A stretch of 64,000 nucleotides of DNA from NCBI RefSeq assembly GCF_008705135.1, contig NZ_CP023694.1:3949001-4013000 (forward strand), in the 5' to 3' direction. The notes beneath the pieces are model-generated. The model had not been told where the DNA came from, did not search any database, and was given only the letters and a program-made list of their open reading frames with translations. Below are positions 30,013 to 42,074 of the stretch, one piece after another (position 1 is the stretch's first letter; each line of letters opens with the position of its first letter). The DNA comes from Streptomyces coeruleorubidus. Lineage in GTDB: Bacteria; Actinomycetota; Actinomycetes; Streptomycetales; Streptomycetaceae. Position numbers and translations under genes: made by a program.

Positions 30013-30050
30013 ACCGTGCCCCCGGGCCCGTACGGGTTCGGGGGCACGGT
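30013..30050. terminator. Bidirectional hairpin terminator
   Basis: ACCGTGCCCCCG (30013-30024) pairs perfectly over 12 bp with CGGGGGCACGGT (30039-30050). The loop itself contains the palindrome CCCGTACGGG. It lies between the convergent sortase-substrate gene and ppc. Confidence 0.88.
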
Positions 30051-30066
30051 GGTGTCCGGGAGCGGT

Positions 30067-32799
<2,733 letters not shown>

Positions 32800-33093
32800 A
32801 GGTGCGGCTCCTTGCAGTGTTGAAGCTCGTCTGGGAGGGGGTACCCGGACGGCGTCTCGCGCGGCGGGCGCCGCATACGGGCCGGACATCCGGGAAGAAA
32901 ACAGAGCGGACCGCGCTGTCCGACCGACTCCAGGATAGGTGTCGGCCGGGACGCGCAGGCTCTCGGGCTCTTGCCGCCGGGCGACGCGCTGCCATACTTA
33001 CGAAGCCGTAGGTTACGGAACCGTAGGAAGCATTGCGGGGTTCCCGTGACCCGGCACCCTCTCCACCATCCACATACCCCCCAGGGGACGCGT

Positions 33094-34110
33094 ATGACCA
33101 GTAGTTCCGACGTGATCGAAAACGCCCCGAAGGCGTCCGGTCAGGCCACCGACGAAGCTCCCGCCGCCACGCTGGGCGGCGAGCGGAAGCGGTCCATCGA
33201 GCAGATCGCCCTCCTCCTCTTCATCACCGTCCCGTTCCTCGCGCTGCTGGCGGCCGTGCCGCTGGCCTGGGGCTGGGGGGTGAGCTGGCTGGACCTCGGT
33301 CTGCTGGTGTTCTTCTACTTCCTGGGGTGCCACGGCATCACGATCGGTTTCCACCGTCACTTCACCCACGGTTCCTTCAAGGCCAAGCGGCCGCTGAAGA
33401 TCGCGCTGGCCGTCGCAGGGTCCATGGCGGTCGAGGGTCCGCTGGTCCGCTGGGTGGCCGATCACCGCAAGCACCACAAGTTCTCCGACGCCGAGGGCGA
33501 CCCGCACTCGCCGTGGCGGTTCGGCGAGACGCTCCCGGCCCTGATGAAGGGCCTGTGGTGGGCGCACATCGGATGGATGTTCGACGAAGAGCAGACATCG
33601 CAGGAGAAGTACGCCCCGGACCTGATCAAGGACAAGACGCTCCGCGCGATCTCCCGCCAGTTCGTCCTGTGGACGGTGGTGTCCCTGGGCCTCCCGGCGC
33701 TGATCGGCGGCCTGGTCACGATGTCCTGGTGGGGCGCGTTCACGGCGTTCTTCTGGGGCTCGCTCGTCCGGGTGGCCCTGCTGCACCACGTGACGTGGTC
33801 GATCAACTCGATCTGCCACGCGGTGGGCAAGCGCCCCTTCAAGTCGCGCGACCGCTCGGGCAACGTGTGGTGGCTGGCGATCCTGTCCTGCGGCGAGTCC
33901 TGGCACAACCTGCACCACGCCGACCCCACCTCGGCGCGGCACGGTGTGATGCGCGGCCAGCTGGACTCCTCCGCCCGGCTGATCCGCTGGTTCGAGATGC
34001 TCGGCTGGGCGTACGACGTGCGCTGGCCGTCACGCTCGCGTATCGATTCGCGCCGTGACACCGGGGAAGGCGGCTCCCCGCGCGGGAAGGAGCCCGTCAA
34101 GGCGGCATGA
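33094..34110 (+). CDS. Acyl-CoA/fatty-acid delta-9-type desaturase
   Basis: 338 residues, membrane di-iron desaturase. Three His boxes are present: HRHFTH (about 90-95), HRKHH (about 127-131) and HNLHH (about 272-276), with four to five TM helices around them. It introduces a double bond into acyl chains to adjust membrane fluidity. ATG 33094 follows AGGGGACG by about 5 nt. A TetR gene overlaps its stop (ATGA), so the regulator is co-transcribed and probably controls the pair. Confidence 0.92.
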   Translation: MTSSSDVIENAPKASGQATDEAPAATLGGERKRSIEQIALLLFITVPFLALLAAVPLAWGWGVSWLDLGLLVFFYFLGCHGITIGFHRHFTHGSFKAKRPLKIALAVAGSMAVEGPLVRWVADHRKHHKFSDAEGDPHSPWRFGETLPALMKGLWWAHIGWMFDEEQTSQEKYAPDLIKDKTLRAISRQFVLWTVVSLGLPALIGGLVTMSWWGAFTAFFWGSLVRVALLHHVTWSINSICHAVGKRPFKSRDRSGNVWWLAILSCGESWHNLHHADPTSARHGVMRGQLDSSARLIRWFEMLGWAYDVRWPSRSRIDSRRDTGEGGSPRGKEPVKAA

Positions 34111-34784
34111 TGGTCGCTGTGGCGACCGACTCGAGCAGCAACCCCAGCAACGACAAGCCGCGGCGAGTGCGTCGCACCCGGATGACCGGTGCCGAGCGCC
34201 GCCAGCAGCTGCTGGAGATCGGTCGCACGCTCTTCGCCGCCAAGGGTTTCGAGGGCACGTCGGTGGAGGAGATCGCGGCGAAGGCCGGGGTCTCCAAGCC
34301 GGTGGTGTACGAGCACTTCGGCGGCAAGGAAGGGCTGTACGCGGTGGTCGTGGACCGCGAGATGCGGCGCCTGCTGGACATGGTGACCAGCTCCCTGACC
34401 GCCGGCCACCCGCGTGAACTGTGCGAGCAGGCGGCCTTCGCCCTGCTGGACTACATCGAGGAGTACACGGACGGTTTCCGCATCCTGGTCCGTGACTCCC
34501 CCATCCCCCAGTCGACGGGTTCCTTCGCCTCGCTCATCTCGGACATCGCCACCCAGGTGGAGGACATCCTGGGCCGCGAGTTCAAGAGCCGCGGCTTTGA
34601 CCCCAAGCTGGCCCCGCTGTACGCCCAGGCCCTGGTCGGCATGGTCGCCCTGACCGGCCAGTGGTGGCTGGACGTACGCAAGCCGAAGAAGGCGGAGGTG
34701 GCCGCGCACCTGGTGAACCTGGCGTGGCACGGGCTGGACGGACTGGAGGCGAAGCCGCACCTGATAGGGCGCCGGAAGGCCTAG
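34107..34784 (+). CDS. TetR-family regulator of the desaturase operon
   Basis: 225 residues. The N-terminal TetR HTH is at about 28-75: RRQQLLEIGRTLFAAKGFEGTSVEEIAAKAGVSKPVVYEHFGGKEGLY. The C-terminal ligand domain (about 85-215) is helical. Start ATG 34107 overlaps the desaturase stop by 4 bp, so they are translationally coupled. The likely ligand is an acyl-CoA or fatty acid, inferred from the neighbour only. Confidence 0.9.
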   Translation: MMVAVATDSSSNPSNDKPRRVRRTRMTGAERRQQLLEIGRTLFAAKGFEGTSVEEIAAKAGVSKPVVYEHFGGKEGLYAVVVDREMRRLLDMVTSSLTAGHPRELCEQAAFALLDYIEEYTDGFRILVRDSPIPQSTGSFASLISDIATQVEDILGREFKSRGFDPKLAPLYAQALVGMVALTGQWWLDVRKPKKAEVAAHLVNLAWHGLDGLEAKPHLIGRRKA

Positions 34785-35140
34785 AGGGGTTCCAGGAACT
34801 CCAGGCGGTTGCCGACGGGGTCGTGCGAGTAGAAGCGCTTGTGTCCCGGGAGGGCGGGGTCCCAGGTGACGGGCGCCCCGTGGGCTGCCAGCCGGGCGGC
34901 GTACGCGTCGATGCCCGTCACCCGCAGCCCGGGGTGGGCCTTCTTCGCCGCCCGGAAGTCCTTCTCGGCCCCCAGGTGCAGTTGCACGGCACCGGCCTGG
35001 AACCAGCATCCGCCGCGCCGGGCGAGCAGAGGCGGCTTCGGGATCTCGGTCATGCCGAGGACACCGGCGTAGTAGGCCCGCAGCCGCTCCTCGCTCCCGG
35101 GCGGGGCGGCGAGCTGGACGTGGTCGAGGGCGACGATCAT
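34781..35140 (-). CDS. VOC/glyoxalase-like small enzyme
   Basis: 119 residues, single VOC (vicinal oxygen chelate) module pair: MIVALDHVQLAAPPGSEERLRAYYAGVLGM with His7 and Gln9 near the metal site, and SHDPVGNRLEFLEP at the C-terminus with the Glu ligand. ATG 35140 overlaps the tam stop by one base (TGATG), with GGAAGGAACGC upstream, so it is coupled to tam. Its stop runs four bases into the convergent TetR gene's end. The substrate is unknown. Confidence 0.85.
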   Translation of the reverse strand: MIVALDHVQLAAPPGSEERLRAYYAGVLGMTEIPKPPLLARRGGCWFQAGAVQLHLGAEKDFRAAKKAHPGLRVTGIDAYAARLAAHGAPVTWDPALPGHKRFYSHDPVGNRLEFLEPL

Positions 35141-35958
35141 CAGCGTTCCTTCCGGGCCACCGCGAACACCCTGCGGAACGGGAACGGCGTACCGTGCGGC
35201 CCCGCCGGATAGGCCTCGCGCAGGGCGGCGCGGTACTCGGCGAGGAAGCCGTCCCGTGCCTCGGGATCGTCGGCGAGGGCGGTCAGCACGGGCCGCAGGC
35301 CGGTCCCCTTCACCCAGTCGAGCACGGGGTCCTCGCCCTGGAGCAGATGGATGTACGTCGTCTCCCACACGTCGGCGGTGCAGCCGAGGGAGGTGAGCCG
35401 TTCCAGGTAGACCTCGGGGGTGAGGACGGCGTCGCCGTGGCGCAGGACACCCGCGAGCCGGTCGCGCCGGTGCGGTGCGTGTGCGAGTTCGCGCATGAGG
35501 CGGTGGCTGGGGGCGTCGAAGTTCCCGGGCACCTGGAAGGCGAAGGTCCCGCCGGGGTTCAGCGCGGCCACCCAGTCGGCGAACCGGTCGGGGTGCCCCG
35601 GCACCCACTGGAGCGTGGCGTTGCTGACGATCAGGTCGCAGGGCTCGCCCGGCGTCCACGTACGGACGTCGGCGTGGGCGAAGTCGAGACGGCCGCCGCC
35701 CGGGGTGGGCCCCTCATGATCGACATGGGCCTTGTCGAGCATCGCGGGCGAGTTGTCGTAGCCGGTGATCCGGGCGGTGGGCCAGCGGGCGGCGAGCAGC
35801 GCGGTGACATTGCCGGGGCCGCAGCCGAGGTCGGCGATGCGGGGAGGGTCGCCGGGGAGGTCGGGGACGCGGGCCAGGAGGTCGGTGAAGGGGCGGGCGC
35901 GGTGTCCGGCGTGGCGGAGGTACTGGGCGGGGTCCCAGGCGGGGGCGGCCGCGGGCAT
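35140..35958 (-). CDS. tam: Trans-aconitate 2-methyltransferase
   Basis: 272 residues, SAM-dependent class I methyltransferase. Motifs: IADLGCGPGNVTALLAARWP (motif I, about 40-59), GYDNSPAMLDKA, ADVRTWTP, and DLIVSNATLQWVPGHP characteristic of Tam; PGNFDAPSH follows. It methylates trans-aconitate, a by-product inhibitor of aconitase. ATG 35958 follows AGGAGGACCC; the longer frame upstream is non-coding. It is divergent from tamR, as known for S. coelicolor, and coupled to the VOC gene. Confidence 0.92.
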   Translation of the reverse strand: MPAAAPAWDPAQYLRHAGHRARPFTDLLARVPDLPGDPPRIADLGCGPGNVTALLAARWPTARITGYDNSPAMLDKAHVDHEGPTPGGGRLDFAHADVRTWTPGEPCDLIVSNATLQWVPGHPDRFADWVAALNPGGTFAFQVPGNFDAPSHRLMRELAHAPHRRDRLAGVLRHGDAVLTPEVYLERLTSLGCTADVWETTYIHLLQGEDPVLDWVKGTGLRPVLTALADDPEARDGFLAEYRAALREAYPAGPHGTPFPFRRVFAVARKER

Positions 35959-36043
35959 GGGTCCTCCTGGTGTCCTGGTGGGGTTCCGGTGGTTTCCTGG
36001 TGGTGACGGCAGGTCGCGCACACACAGCGTGACACCGCATTTA

Positions 36044-36072
36044 TCTCGACGTCAAGAAAATGGATATCAAGA
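36044..36072. promoter_or_regulatory. TamR operator
   Basis: TCTCGACGTCAAGA (36044-36057) is a 14-bp palindrome with one mismatch. A second half-site ATCAAGA follows at 36066-36072 inside GATATCAAGA. This fits the TCTTGA-TCAAGA type site bound by TamR/PecS-like MarR proteins. It lies between tam and tamR, 36 bp upstream of the chosen tamR start, so both genes could be controlled from it. Confidence 0.75.
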
Positions 36073-36107
36073 GACTCTACGTCGACACAACCACTACACT
36101 GATCGCC

Positions 36108-36605
36108 ATGGAGGACGAGGTCGACCGGCTGGTCGCAGCATGGCGCCGGGAGCGCCCGGACCTCGACGTCGAACCGCTCGAGGTGCTCAGCCGCGTGAGC
36201 AGACTGGCCCGGCATCTGGACCGGGCACGGCGGCTGGCCTTCTCGGAACACGGCCTGGAGCCGTGGGAGTTCGACGTCCTGACGGCGCTGCGCCGCGCGG
36301 GCACGCCGTACCAGCTCTCGCCGGGACAGCTCCTCACCCAGACCCTGGTCACGTCGGGCACGATGACGAACCGCATCGACCGCCTGGCGAAGAAGGGTCT
36401 GGTGGAACGCCTCCCCGACCCCAGCGACCGCCGCGGCGTCCTGGTCCGGCTGACGGACGAGGGCCGGGACCGCGCCGACCAGGCCCTGGCGGGCCTGCTG
36501 GACCAGGAGCGCGCGATCCTCGCGGAGCTCACCCGGGCCCAGCGCGGCGAACTGGCGGGGCTGCTACGCCAGCTGACCGCCCCGTTCGACAACATCCCCG
36601 GCTAG
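36108..36605 (+). CDS. tamR: MarR-family regulator TamR
   Basis: 165 residues. An N-terminal helix (EDEVDRLVAAWRRERPDLDVEPLEVLSRV, the PecS/HucR-subfamily extension) precedes the winged helix: LSPGQLLTQTLVTSGTMTNRIDRLAKKGLVERLPDPSDRRGVLVRLTDEG. TamR of S. coelicolor is known to bind the tam-tamR region and to release DNA with trans-aconitate, citrate or isocitrate. ATG 36108 is preferred because the earlier in-frame ATG at 36060 lies in the operator. TACACT at 36095-36100 suggests a leaderless mRNA. Its last 42 bp overlap the convergent regulator gene. Confidence 0.9.
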   Translation: MEDEVDRLVAAWRRERPDLDVEPLEVLSRVSRLARHLDRARRLAFSEHGLEPWEFDVLTALRRAGTPYQLSPGQLLTQTLVTSGTMTNRIDRLAKKGLVERLPDPSDRRGVLVRLTDEGRDRADQALAGLLDQERAILAELTRAQRGELAGLLRQLTAPFDNIPG

Positions 36606-37331
36606 GTCGACCGGCCCGACCCCGGCCCGCCGGGCCAGGGCGACGGCGGCGAGCGTGGAATGCACTCCCAGCTTGCCCAGCACGTTCTGCATGTGCGTAC
36701 GCACCGTGTGCGGCGACAGATACAGGCGCTCGGCGACGGCCTTGCGCCCCAGCCCCGCCACCATGCACCGCAGCACTTCCCGCTCACGCGGAGTGAGGGA
36801 CTCCACCAGCCGCTCGCTCTCGGTGCGGTGCTTGCGGGCGGCGGTCAGCTCGCGCAGGACGCCGGTCAGCAGGGCGGGCGGCAGATGCGTCTCGTCCCGC
36901 AGCACGCCCCGGATGACGGTGAGCAGCCGGGACAGCGAGCAGTCCTTGGCGACCCACCCGGAGGCCCCGGCCTGGAGGGCCAGCGCGGCCCGGCGCGGGT
37001 CGTCCTTCTCGGCGAGCACGACGATCCGTACGTTCGGCTGCGCGGACCGCACCCCCGTGACGAGGGAGATCCCGTCGACGAGCCCGTCCTCGTTGCCCTC
37101 CTGCACGGGTACGGCCGGGCGGGCGCCCGGCACCTTGCCGCCCAGATCGGCGTCGACGAGCAGCACGTCGAACCGCCGCCCCTCGGCGACCGCCCGCTCC
37201 AGACAGCGCAGCGCGGCGGGGCCGCTGCCGGCCGCGGAGACGTCTACATCGGGCTCGGCGGCAAGGGCCGCCGCGAGTGACTCGGCGAAGATGCGATGGT
37301 CGTCGACGACCAGGACTCGGATGCGAACCAC
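36564..37331 (-). CDS. Orphan NarL/FixJ-type response regulator
   Basis: 255 residues. Receiver domain with Asp10-Asp11 (VVVDDHRIFAES-like), putative phospho-acceptor Asp60 in DVLLVDADLGG and Lys129 in GWVAKD. About 20 extra residues (66-85, PGARPAVPVQEGNEDG) are inserted after the acceptor loop. A LuxR-type HTH follows at about 190-245 (LTPREREVLRCMVAGLGRKAVAERLYLSPHTVRTHMQNVLGKLGV). The GTG start at 37331 has GGAAGGGGG upstream. No kinase is adjacent. Its 3' end overlaps tamR in antisense. Confidence 0.88.
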   Translation of the reverse strand: MVRIRVLVVDDHRIFAESLAAALAAEPDVDVSAAGSGPAALRCLERAVAEGRRFDVLLVDADLGGKVPGARPAVPVQEGNEDGLVDGISLVTGVRSAQPNVRIVVLAEKDDPRRAALALQAGASGWVAKDCSLSRLLTVIRGVLRDETHLPPALLTGVLRELTAARKHRTESERLVESLTPREREVLRCMVAGLGRKAVAERLYLSPHTVRTHMQNVLGKLGVHSTLAAVALARRAGVGPVDLAGDVVERGGQLA

Positions 37332-37648
37332 GTAACCCCCTTCCCCAAGCTCCTGAAGAGCAGGGGATACCCCATCGTCGGAAGACGGCACCGCGCGGGT
37401 ACGACACCGGGGTGTCCGGGTCTGCTGCATCTGTCCGTCCGTCCTCGCAGCAGCCTGGCCGGGTCGCCGCAGCCGCACGGCCGCCGCCGTGCAGAAACCG
37501 CTACCCCCACCCCGGGCGTCGTACCCGGCTGTCTCGCCCCCTGATCGGCACCGGCCCCCACCGGTGCTGTTCATCAGAGTACGGGCGGGGGCCCGGAGCG
37601 GAAGGTTATTTGCAGAACTGACTGTCCTGCGCGTTTATGGTGTGCCGC
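37332..37648. promoter_or_regulatory. 317-bp divergent intergenic region
   Basis: No gene is seen between the orphan regulator and the GNAT gene. A perfect hairpin GCACCGG-CCCCCA-CCGGTGC lies at 37548-37567. TATGGT at 37636-37641, 7 nt before the GNAT ATG, is a candidate -10 box. Nothing else stands out. Confidence 0.4.
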
Positions 37649-38095
37649 ATGTTCCGTCTTGAGACAGAAGTCGACAAGGCCCGACGTGATCTGCTCCGCA
37701 CGCGCCTGCGGGAAGCGAACACAGCCGCCTCTCCGGTCCTGCGCGCCCTGCACGGAACGCCGGACGAAAGGGACGTCCCATTGCACGTGTGGGCTGTGAA
37801 CGACAGGACCGGCGACCTGGCGGGCGGCCTCGTCGGCTACACCTGGGCGACCTGGCTCCACGTCACATTCCTGTGGGTCGACGAATGCCACCGCGGGGCG
37901 GGCCTCGGGGCCGGGCTGCTCCGGGAGGCGGAACGCATCGCGTCCGAGAAACGCGGCTGCCGCGCGTCCCGCCTGGAGACGTGGGACTTCCAGGCGCCGC
38001 GGTTCTACGAGAAACAGGGGTACGAGGTGGTGTGCGTGATCCCGGACTATCCGCCGGGGATCACGGAGTACACGCTGGCCAAGAAGCTGGGCTGA
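37649..38095 (+). CDS. GNAT-family N-acetyltransferase
   Basis: 148 residues from ATG 37649 (152 from ATG 37637). Acetyl-CoA motif A is VDECHRGAGLGAGLLREAERIASEKRGC and motif B WDFQAPRFYEKQGYEVVCVI. The N-terminal part, with VWAVNDRTGDLAGGLVGYTW, is typical of small GNATs acting on diffusible substrates. No ribosome binding site; TATGGT 7 nt upstream of ATG 37649 suggests a leaderless mRNA. Its substrate is unknown. Confidence 0.82.
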   Translation: MFRLETEVDKARRDLLRTRLREANTAASPVLRALHGTPDERDVPLHVWAVNDRTGDLAGGLVGYTWATWLHVTFLWVDECHRGAGLGAGLLREAERIASEKRGCRASRLETWDFQAPRFYEKQGYEVVCVIPDYPPGITEYTLAKKLG

Positions 38096-38178
38096 AGACC
38101 TCGTTGCCGTCGGGGTTCGGCCCACCGATAGCGTTGGTTCGCTTGAGTTATCCCCCCACGTGATCAATGGGAGACACA

Positions 38179-38835
38179 GTGAACCGCCCCGCTCGGCTCG
38201 TGACAGCCGCGCTCACCGCATCTGCGGCCCTGCTGCTGACCGCCTGTGGCTCGGGGGGAGGTGACGGGGCGTCGTCCGACAAGATCGCCGGTGCGGATTC
38301 GGCCGATTCGCCATCGGCTTCGCCGTCGGTGTCCGCGTCGGCGGACGGGATTGATCGGCCTGAGGTCAAGCTGCCTGACGACATGAAGAACGTCTTCGAG
38401 GACAGGCAGACCGGAGACCCCCAGAAGGACGCCATCCTCGCCGACAACGAACGGGCCATCAGCACTGTGGATCAGGCGATGGCCTACGGCGACCTGAAGA
38501 AGTCCGGAATGGGCTTCTACTACACGGACAGTGCGCTGGTCGGCGTCTACAACTACGCGAAGGACAACATCGCCAGGAAGACCAGCTGGGCCGGCACCCT
38601 GCGCTACTTCGACCGCCAGGTGACGGTGTTCGACAAGACGTCAGCGGCGGTGACGTACTGCGCGGACGAGAGCAACGCAAACGTCAAGGACCTCAAGACC
38701 AACAAGGTGAACGTGGTCAAGACCTCGCCCGACAGCTACGTCTACTACAACACCGGCGTCAAGAAGAACAAGGAGGGCGTCTGGCAGATCTGGAGCCTCC
38801 ACGAGGACCGGGGGTCGCAGAAGTGCCAGCCGTGA
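38179..38835 (+). CDS. Lipoprotein of unknown function
   Basis: 218 residues. The lipobox LLTAC puts the lipidated Cys at residue 23, followed by GSGGG and a Ser/Ala/Asp-rich linker (to about 60). The folded part has an NTF2-like look (ERAISTVDQAMAYGD...WAGTLRYFDRQVTVFDKTSAAVTYCADES...VWQIWSLHEDRGSQKC) with two Cys that may pair. The GTG start at 38179 has GGGAG 5 nt upstream; ATG 38167 is less likely. The next gene starts inside its 3' end, so both probably work at the cell surface together. Confidence 0.82.
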   Translation: MNRPARLVTAALTASAALLLTACGSGGGDGASSDKIAGADSADSPSASPSVSASADGIDRPEVKLPDDMKNVFEDRQTGDPQKDAILADNERAISTVDQAMAYGDLKKSGMGFYYTDSALVGVYNYAKDNIARKTSWAGTLRYFDRQVTVFDKTSAAVTYCADESNANVKDLKTNKVNVVKTSPDSYVYYNTGVKKNKEGVWQIWSLHEDRGSQKCQP

Positions 38836-39848
38836 CACGACGCGTGGCGCTCGCGGCTCTCGCCTCCGCGCTGTTCCTCCTCGGGGTCGACACAGCTGTC
38901 GCCGGAGGAGTCGGCAGCAACGGATCCCGGGATGTCGAGGCGTCCGGTGACACCTCAGGCCGGGTGCTGCAATCGCGTATCACGTTCAACCTGAAGGGCG
39001 CAGCCCCCTCGAAGGACAGCGGCCCGATCACGTCCAACGCCGTGGACTGGGAGCCACTGGCCTGCTGGTACGAGCCCTACTGGAAGGCCAAGAACTTCAA
39101 GACCTACACCGAGGCCAACTGGTCGATGTACGAGTCTGTCGGCGGCGACCCCGCGGGTATCGCGGACGACAAGGCGCGTTACAAGGGAGGCCACCCCTAC
39201 AAGGATTTCAACGTCGACAAGAACGACGAGGGCATGTGGTGGGTGGCCGTCAAGAATCCGAAGATGGAGGATGACCCTGCGGCCGGCAACTGCACGCGCA
39301 AGCCGTTCTGGGTGGACACCGGCGAGAACCCCGGCGTCCCCCAGGCCATCGACACCGAGACGCTCGCCGGCCTCGCCCATCAGCGGACCGTCGTGCCGCC
39401 GACCAAGGTGTCCCTCGCGCCGAACGGCAAGTCGACGGTGAACGCTCCCACCTGGGTCTGGCTGGACAAGGGCACCTTCAAGCCGGTTTCCGTCACGGCG
39501 AGTCTGCCCGGTACCGGGCTGTGGGCGACCACGACCGCCAAGCCGGTGAGCCTGCACCTCGATCCGGGGACGGAGGACGCGGAGAGCCTTCCGGCGTCCG
39601 GTGAGTGCGGGATCAACGACGACGGGTCGATCGGAGAGCCGTACGCCAGGGGCAAGGCGGAGCTGACGCCTCCGTGCGGGGTGCGGTACCTGCGGTCGTC
39701 GGGGGACGGTTCCTACGCCCTCAAGGCGACTCTCACCTGGGAGATCAGCTGGGAAGGCACGGGCGGCACCGGCGGTGAACTGCCCAGCGGCACGTTCGCC
39801 ACCACCACCGAGGTGCCGGTCCAGGAGATCCAGTCCGTCAATCGCTGA
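38823..39848 (+). CDS. Secreted protein of unknown function, partner of the lipoprotein
   Basis: 341 residues with a signal peptide (VALAALASALFLLGVDTAVAGG). The mature part has about five Cys and is rich in Trp and Tyr in the first half (EPLACWYEPYWKAKNFKTYTEANWSMYE). The second half looks beta-rich (TWVWLDKGTFKPVSVTASLPGTGLWATTTAKPVSLHLDPG). The start is GTG 38823 (behind GGGGGT) or GTG 38832, which gives a 4-bp GTGA overlap with the lipoprotein stop. I do not recognise the family from motifs alone. Confidence 0.78.
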   Translation: MPAVTRRVALAALASALFLLGVDTAVAGGVGSNGSRDVEASGDTSGRVLQSRITFNLKGAAPSKDSGPITSNAVDWEPLACWYEPYWKAKNFKTYTEANWSMYESVGGDPAGIADDKARYKGGHPYKDFNVDKNDEGMWWVAVKNPKMEDDPAAGNCTRKPFWVDTGENPGVPQAIDTETLAGLAHQRTVVPPTKVSLAPNGKSTVNAPTWVWLDKGTFKPVSVTASLPGTGLWATTTAKPVSLHLDPGTEDAESLPASGECGINDDGSIGEPYARGKAELTPPCGVRYLRSSGDGSYALKATLTWEISWEGTGGTGGELPSGTFATTTEVPVQEIQSVNR

Positions 39849-39868
39849 AGCCGCCGCGCGGAATGCTC

Positions 39869-39896
39869 GGGCGCCCTCCCCGCGGTGAGGGCGCCC
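39869..39896. terminator. Bidirectional hairpin terminator
   Basis: GGGCGCCCTC (39869-39878) pairs perfectly with GAGGGCGCCC (39887-39896), loop 8 nt. It lies between the convergent secreted-protein gene and galK. Confidence 0.88.
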
Positions 39897-39907
39897 CGCT
39901 CCCGAGG

Positions 39908-41083
<1,176 letters not shown>

Positions 41084-41111
41084 GCCTGACCCCTGACCCT
41101 TCGTTCCTGTT

Positions 41112-42074
41112 CTAGTTGCCGCGCCGCTGCGCGAAGTCCCACGCGTCCGCGACGATTCCGTCGAGGTCCGCGCTGGACGGGTTCCAGCCCAGCTTCTCGC
41201 GGGCCGTGGTGGCCGATGCCACCAGGACCGCCGGATCGCCGCCCCGGCGGGGGGCCACGACTTCGGGGATCGGGTGGCCCGTCACCCGGCGGACCGTCTC
41301 GATGACCTCGCGGACGGAGAAGCCGTTGCCGTTGCCGAGGTTGCAGATGAGGTGCTCGCCGGGGGCAGCGGCCTTCAGGGCCAGCAGGTGGGCCTCGGCC
41401 AGGTCCGCGACGTGGATGTAGTCGCGCACGCAGGTGCCGTCCGGCGTCGGGTAGTCGTCGCCGAAGACGAAGATGGCGTCGCGCTTGCCCTGCGCGACCT
41501 GGAGGACCAGCGGGATCAGGTGGGATTCGGGGTCGTGGCGCTCGCCGTGCTCGCCGTACGCGCCCGCCACGTTGAAGTAGCGCAGCGACACCGCGCCCAG
41601 TCCGTGGGCCGCCGCCTCGCCGGTGATCATGTGGTCGACGGCGAGCTTCGAGGCGCCGTAGGGGTTGGTGGGGGAAGTCGGCGCCGACTCGACGATCGGG
41701 ACCTGCTCCGGCTCACCGTACGTCGCCGCCGTCGAGGAGAAGACGAGCTTGCGGACGTCCGCCTCGCGCATCGCCGCCAGCAGGGCCATGGTGCCGCCGA
41801 CGTTGTTGTCCCAGTACTTCTCCGGCTTCGCGACCGACTCGCCGACCTGTGAGAACGCGGCGAAGTGCAGAACACCGTCGAACGAGGAGTCCAGCCATTT
41901 GGCGGCATCGCGGATGTCGCCCTCCACGAACGTCGCCCCGGCGGGGACGCCCTCGCGGAAGCCGGTCGACAGGTTGTCGAGGACGACGACCTCGTGACCG
42001 GCCTCCAGCAGGTGCTGTGCGACCACGCCGCCGATGTAGCCCGCGCCGCCTGTCACCAGGTACTTCCCGCTCAT
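41112..42074 (-). CDS. galE: UDP-glucose 4-epimerase
   Basis: 320 residues, extended short-chain dehydrogenase fold. The NAD-binding loop is GGAGYIG at 9-15; catalytic Ser/Thr are around 113-115 and Tyr139-xxx-Lys143. It interconverts UDP-galactose and UDP-glucose. ATG 42074 overlaps the galT stop as ATGA, so translation is coupled. Confidence 0.97.
   Translation of the reverse strand: MSGKYLVTGGAGYIGGVVAQHLLEAGHEVVVLDNLSTGFREGVPAGATFVEGDIRDAAKWLDSSFDGVLHFAAFSQVGESVAKPEKYWDNNVGGTMALLAAMREADVRKLVFSSTAATYGEPEQVPIVESAPTSPTNPYGASKLAVDHMITGEAAAHGLGAVSLRYFNVAGAYGEHGERHDPESHLIPLVLQVAQGKRDAIFVFGDDYPTPDGTCVRDYIHVADLAEAHLLALKAAAPGEHLICNLGNGNGFSVREVIETVRRVTGHPIPEVVAPRRGGDPAVLVASATTAREKLGWNPSSADLDGIVADAWDFAQRRGN

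Noticed and set aside
35140..35659. Fusion of methyltransferase and glyoxalase
   Set aside because: A long frame joins them, but its N-terminal part is another frame of tam. The glyoxalase start at 35140 has its own ribosome binding site and overlaps the tam stop.
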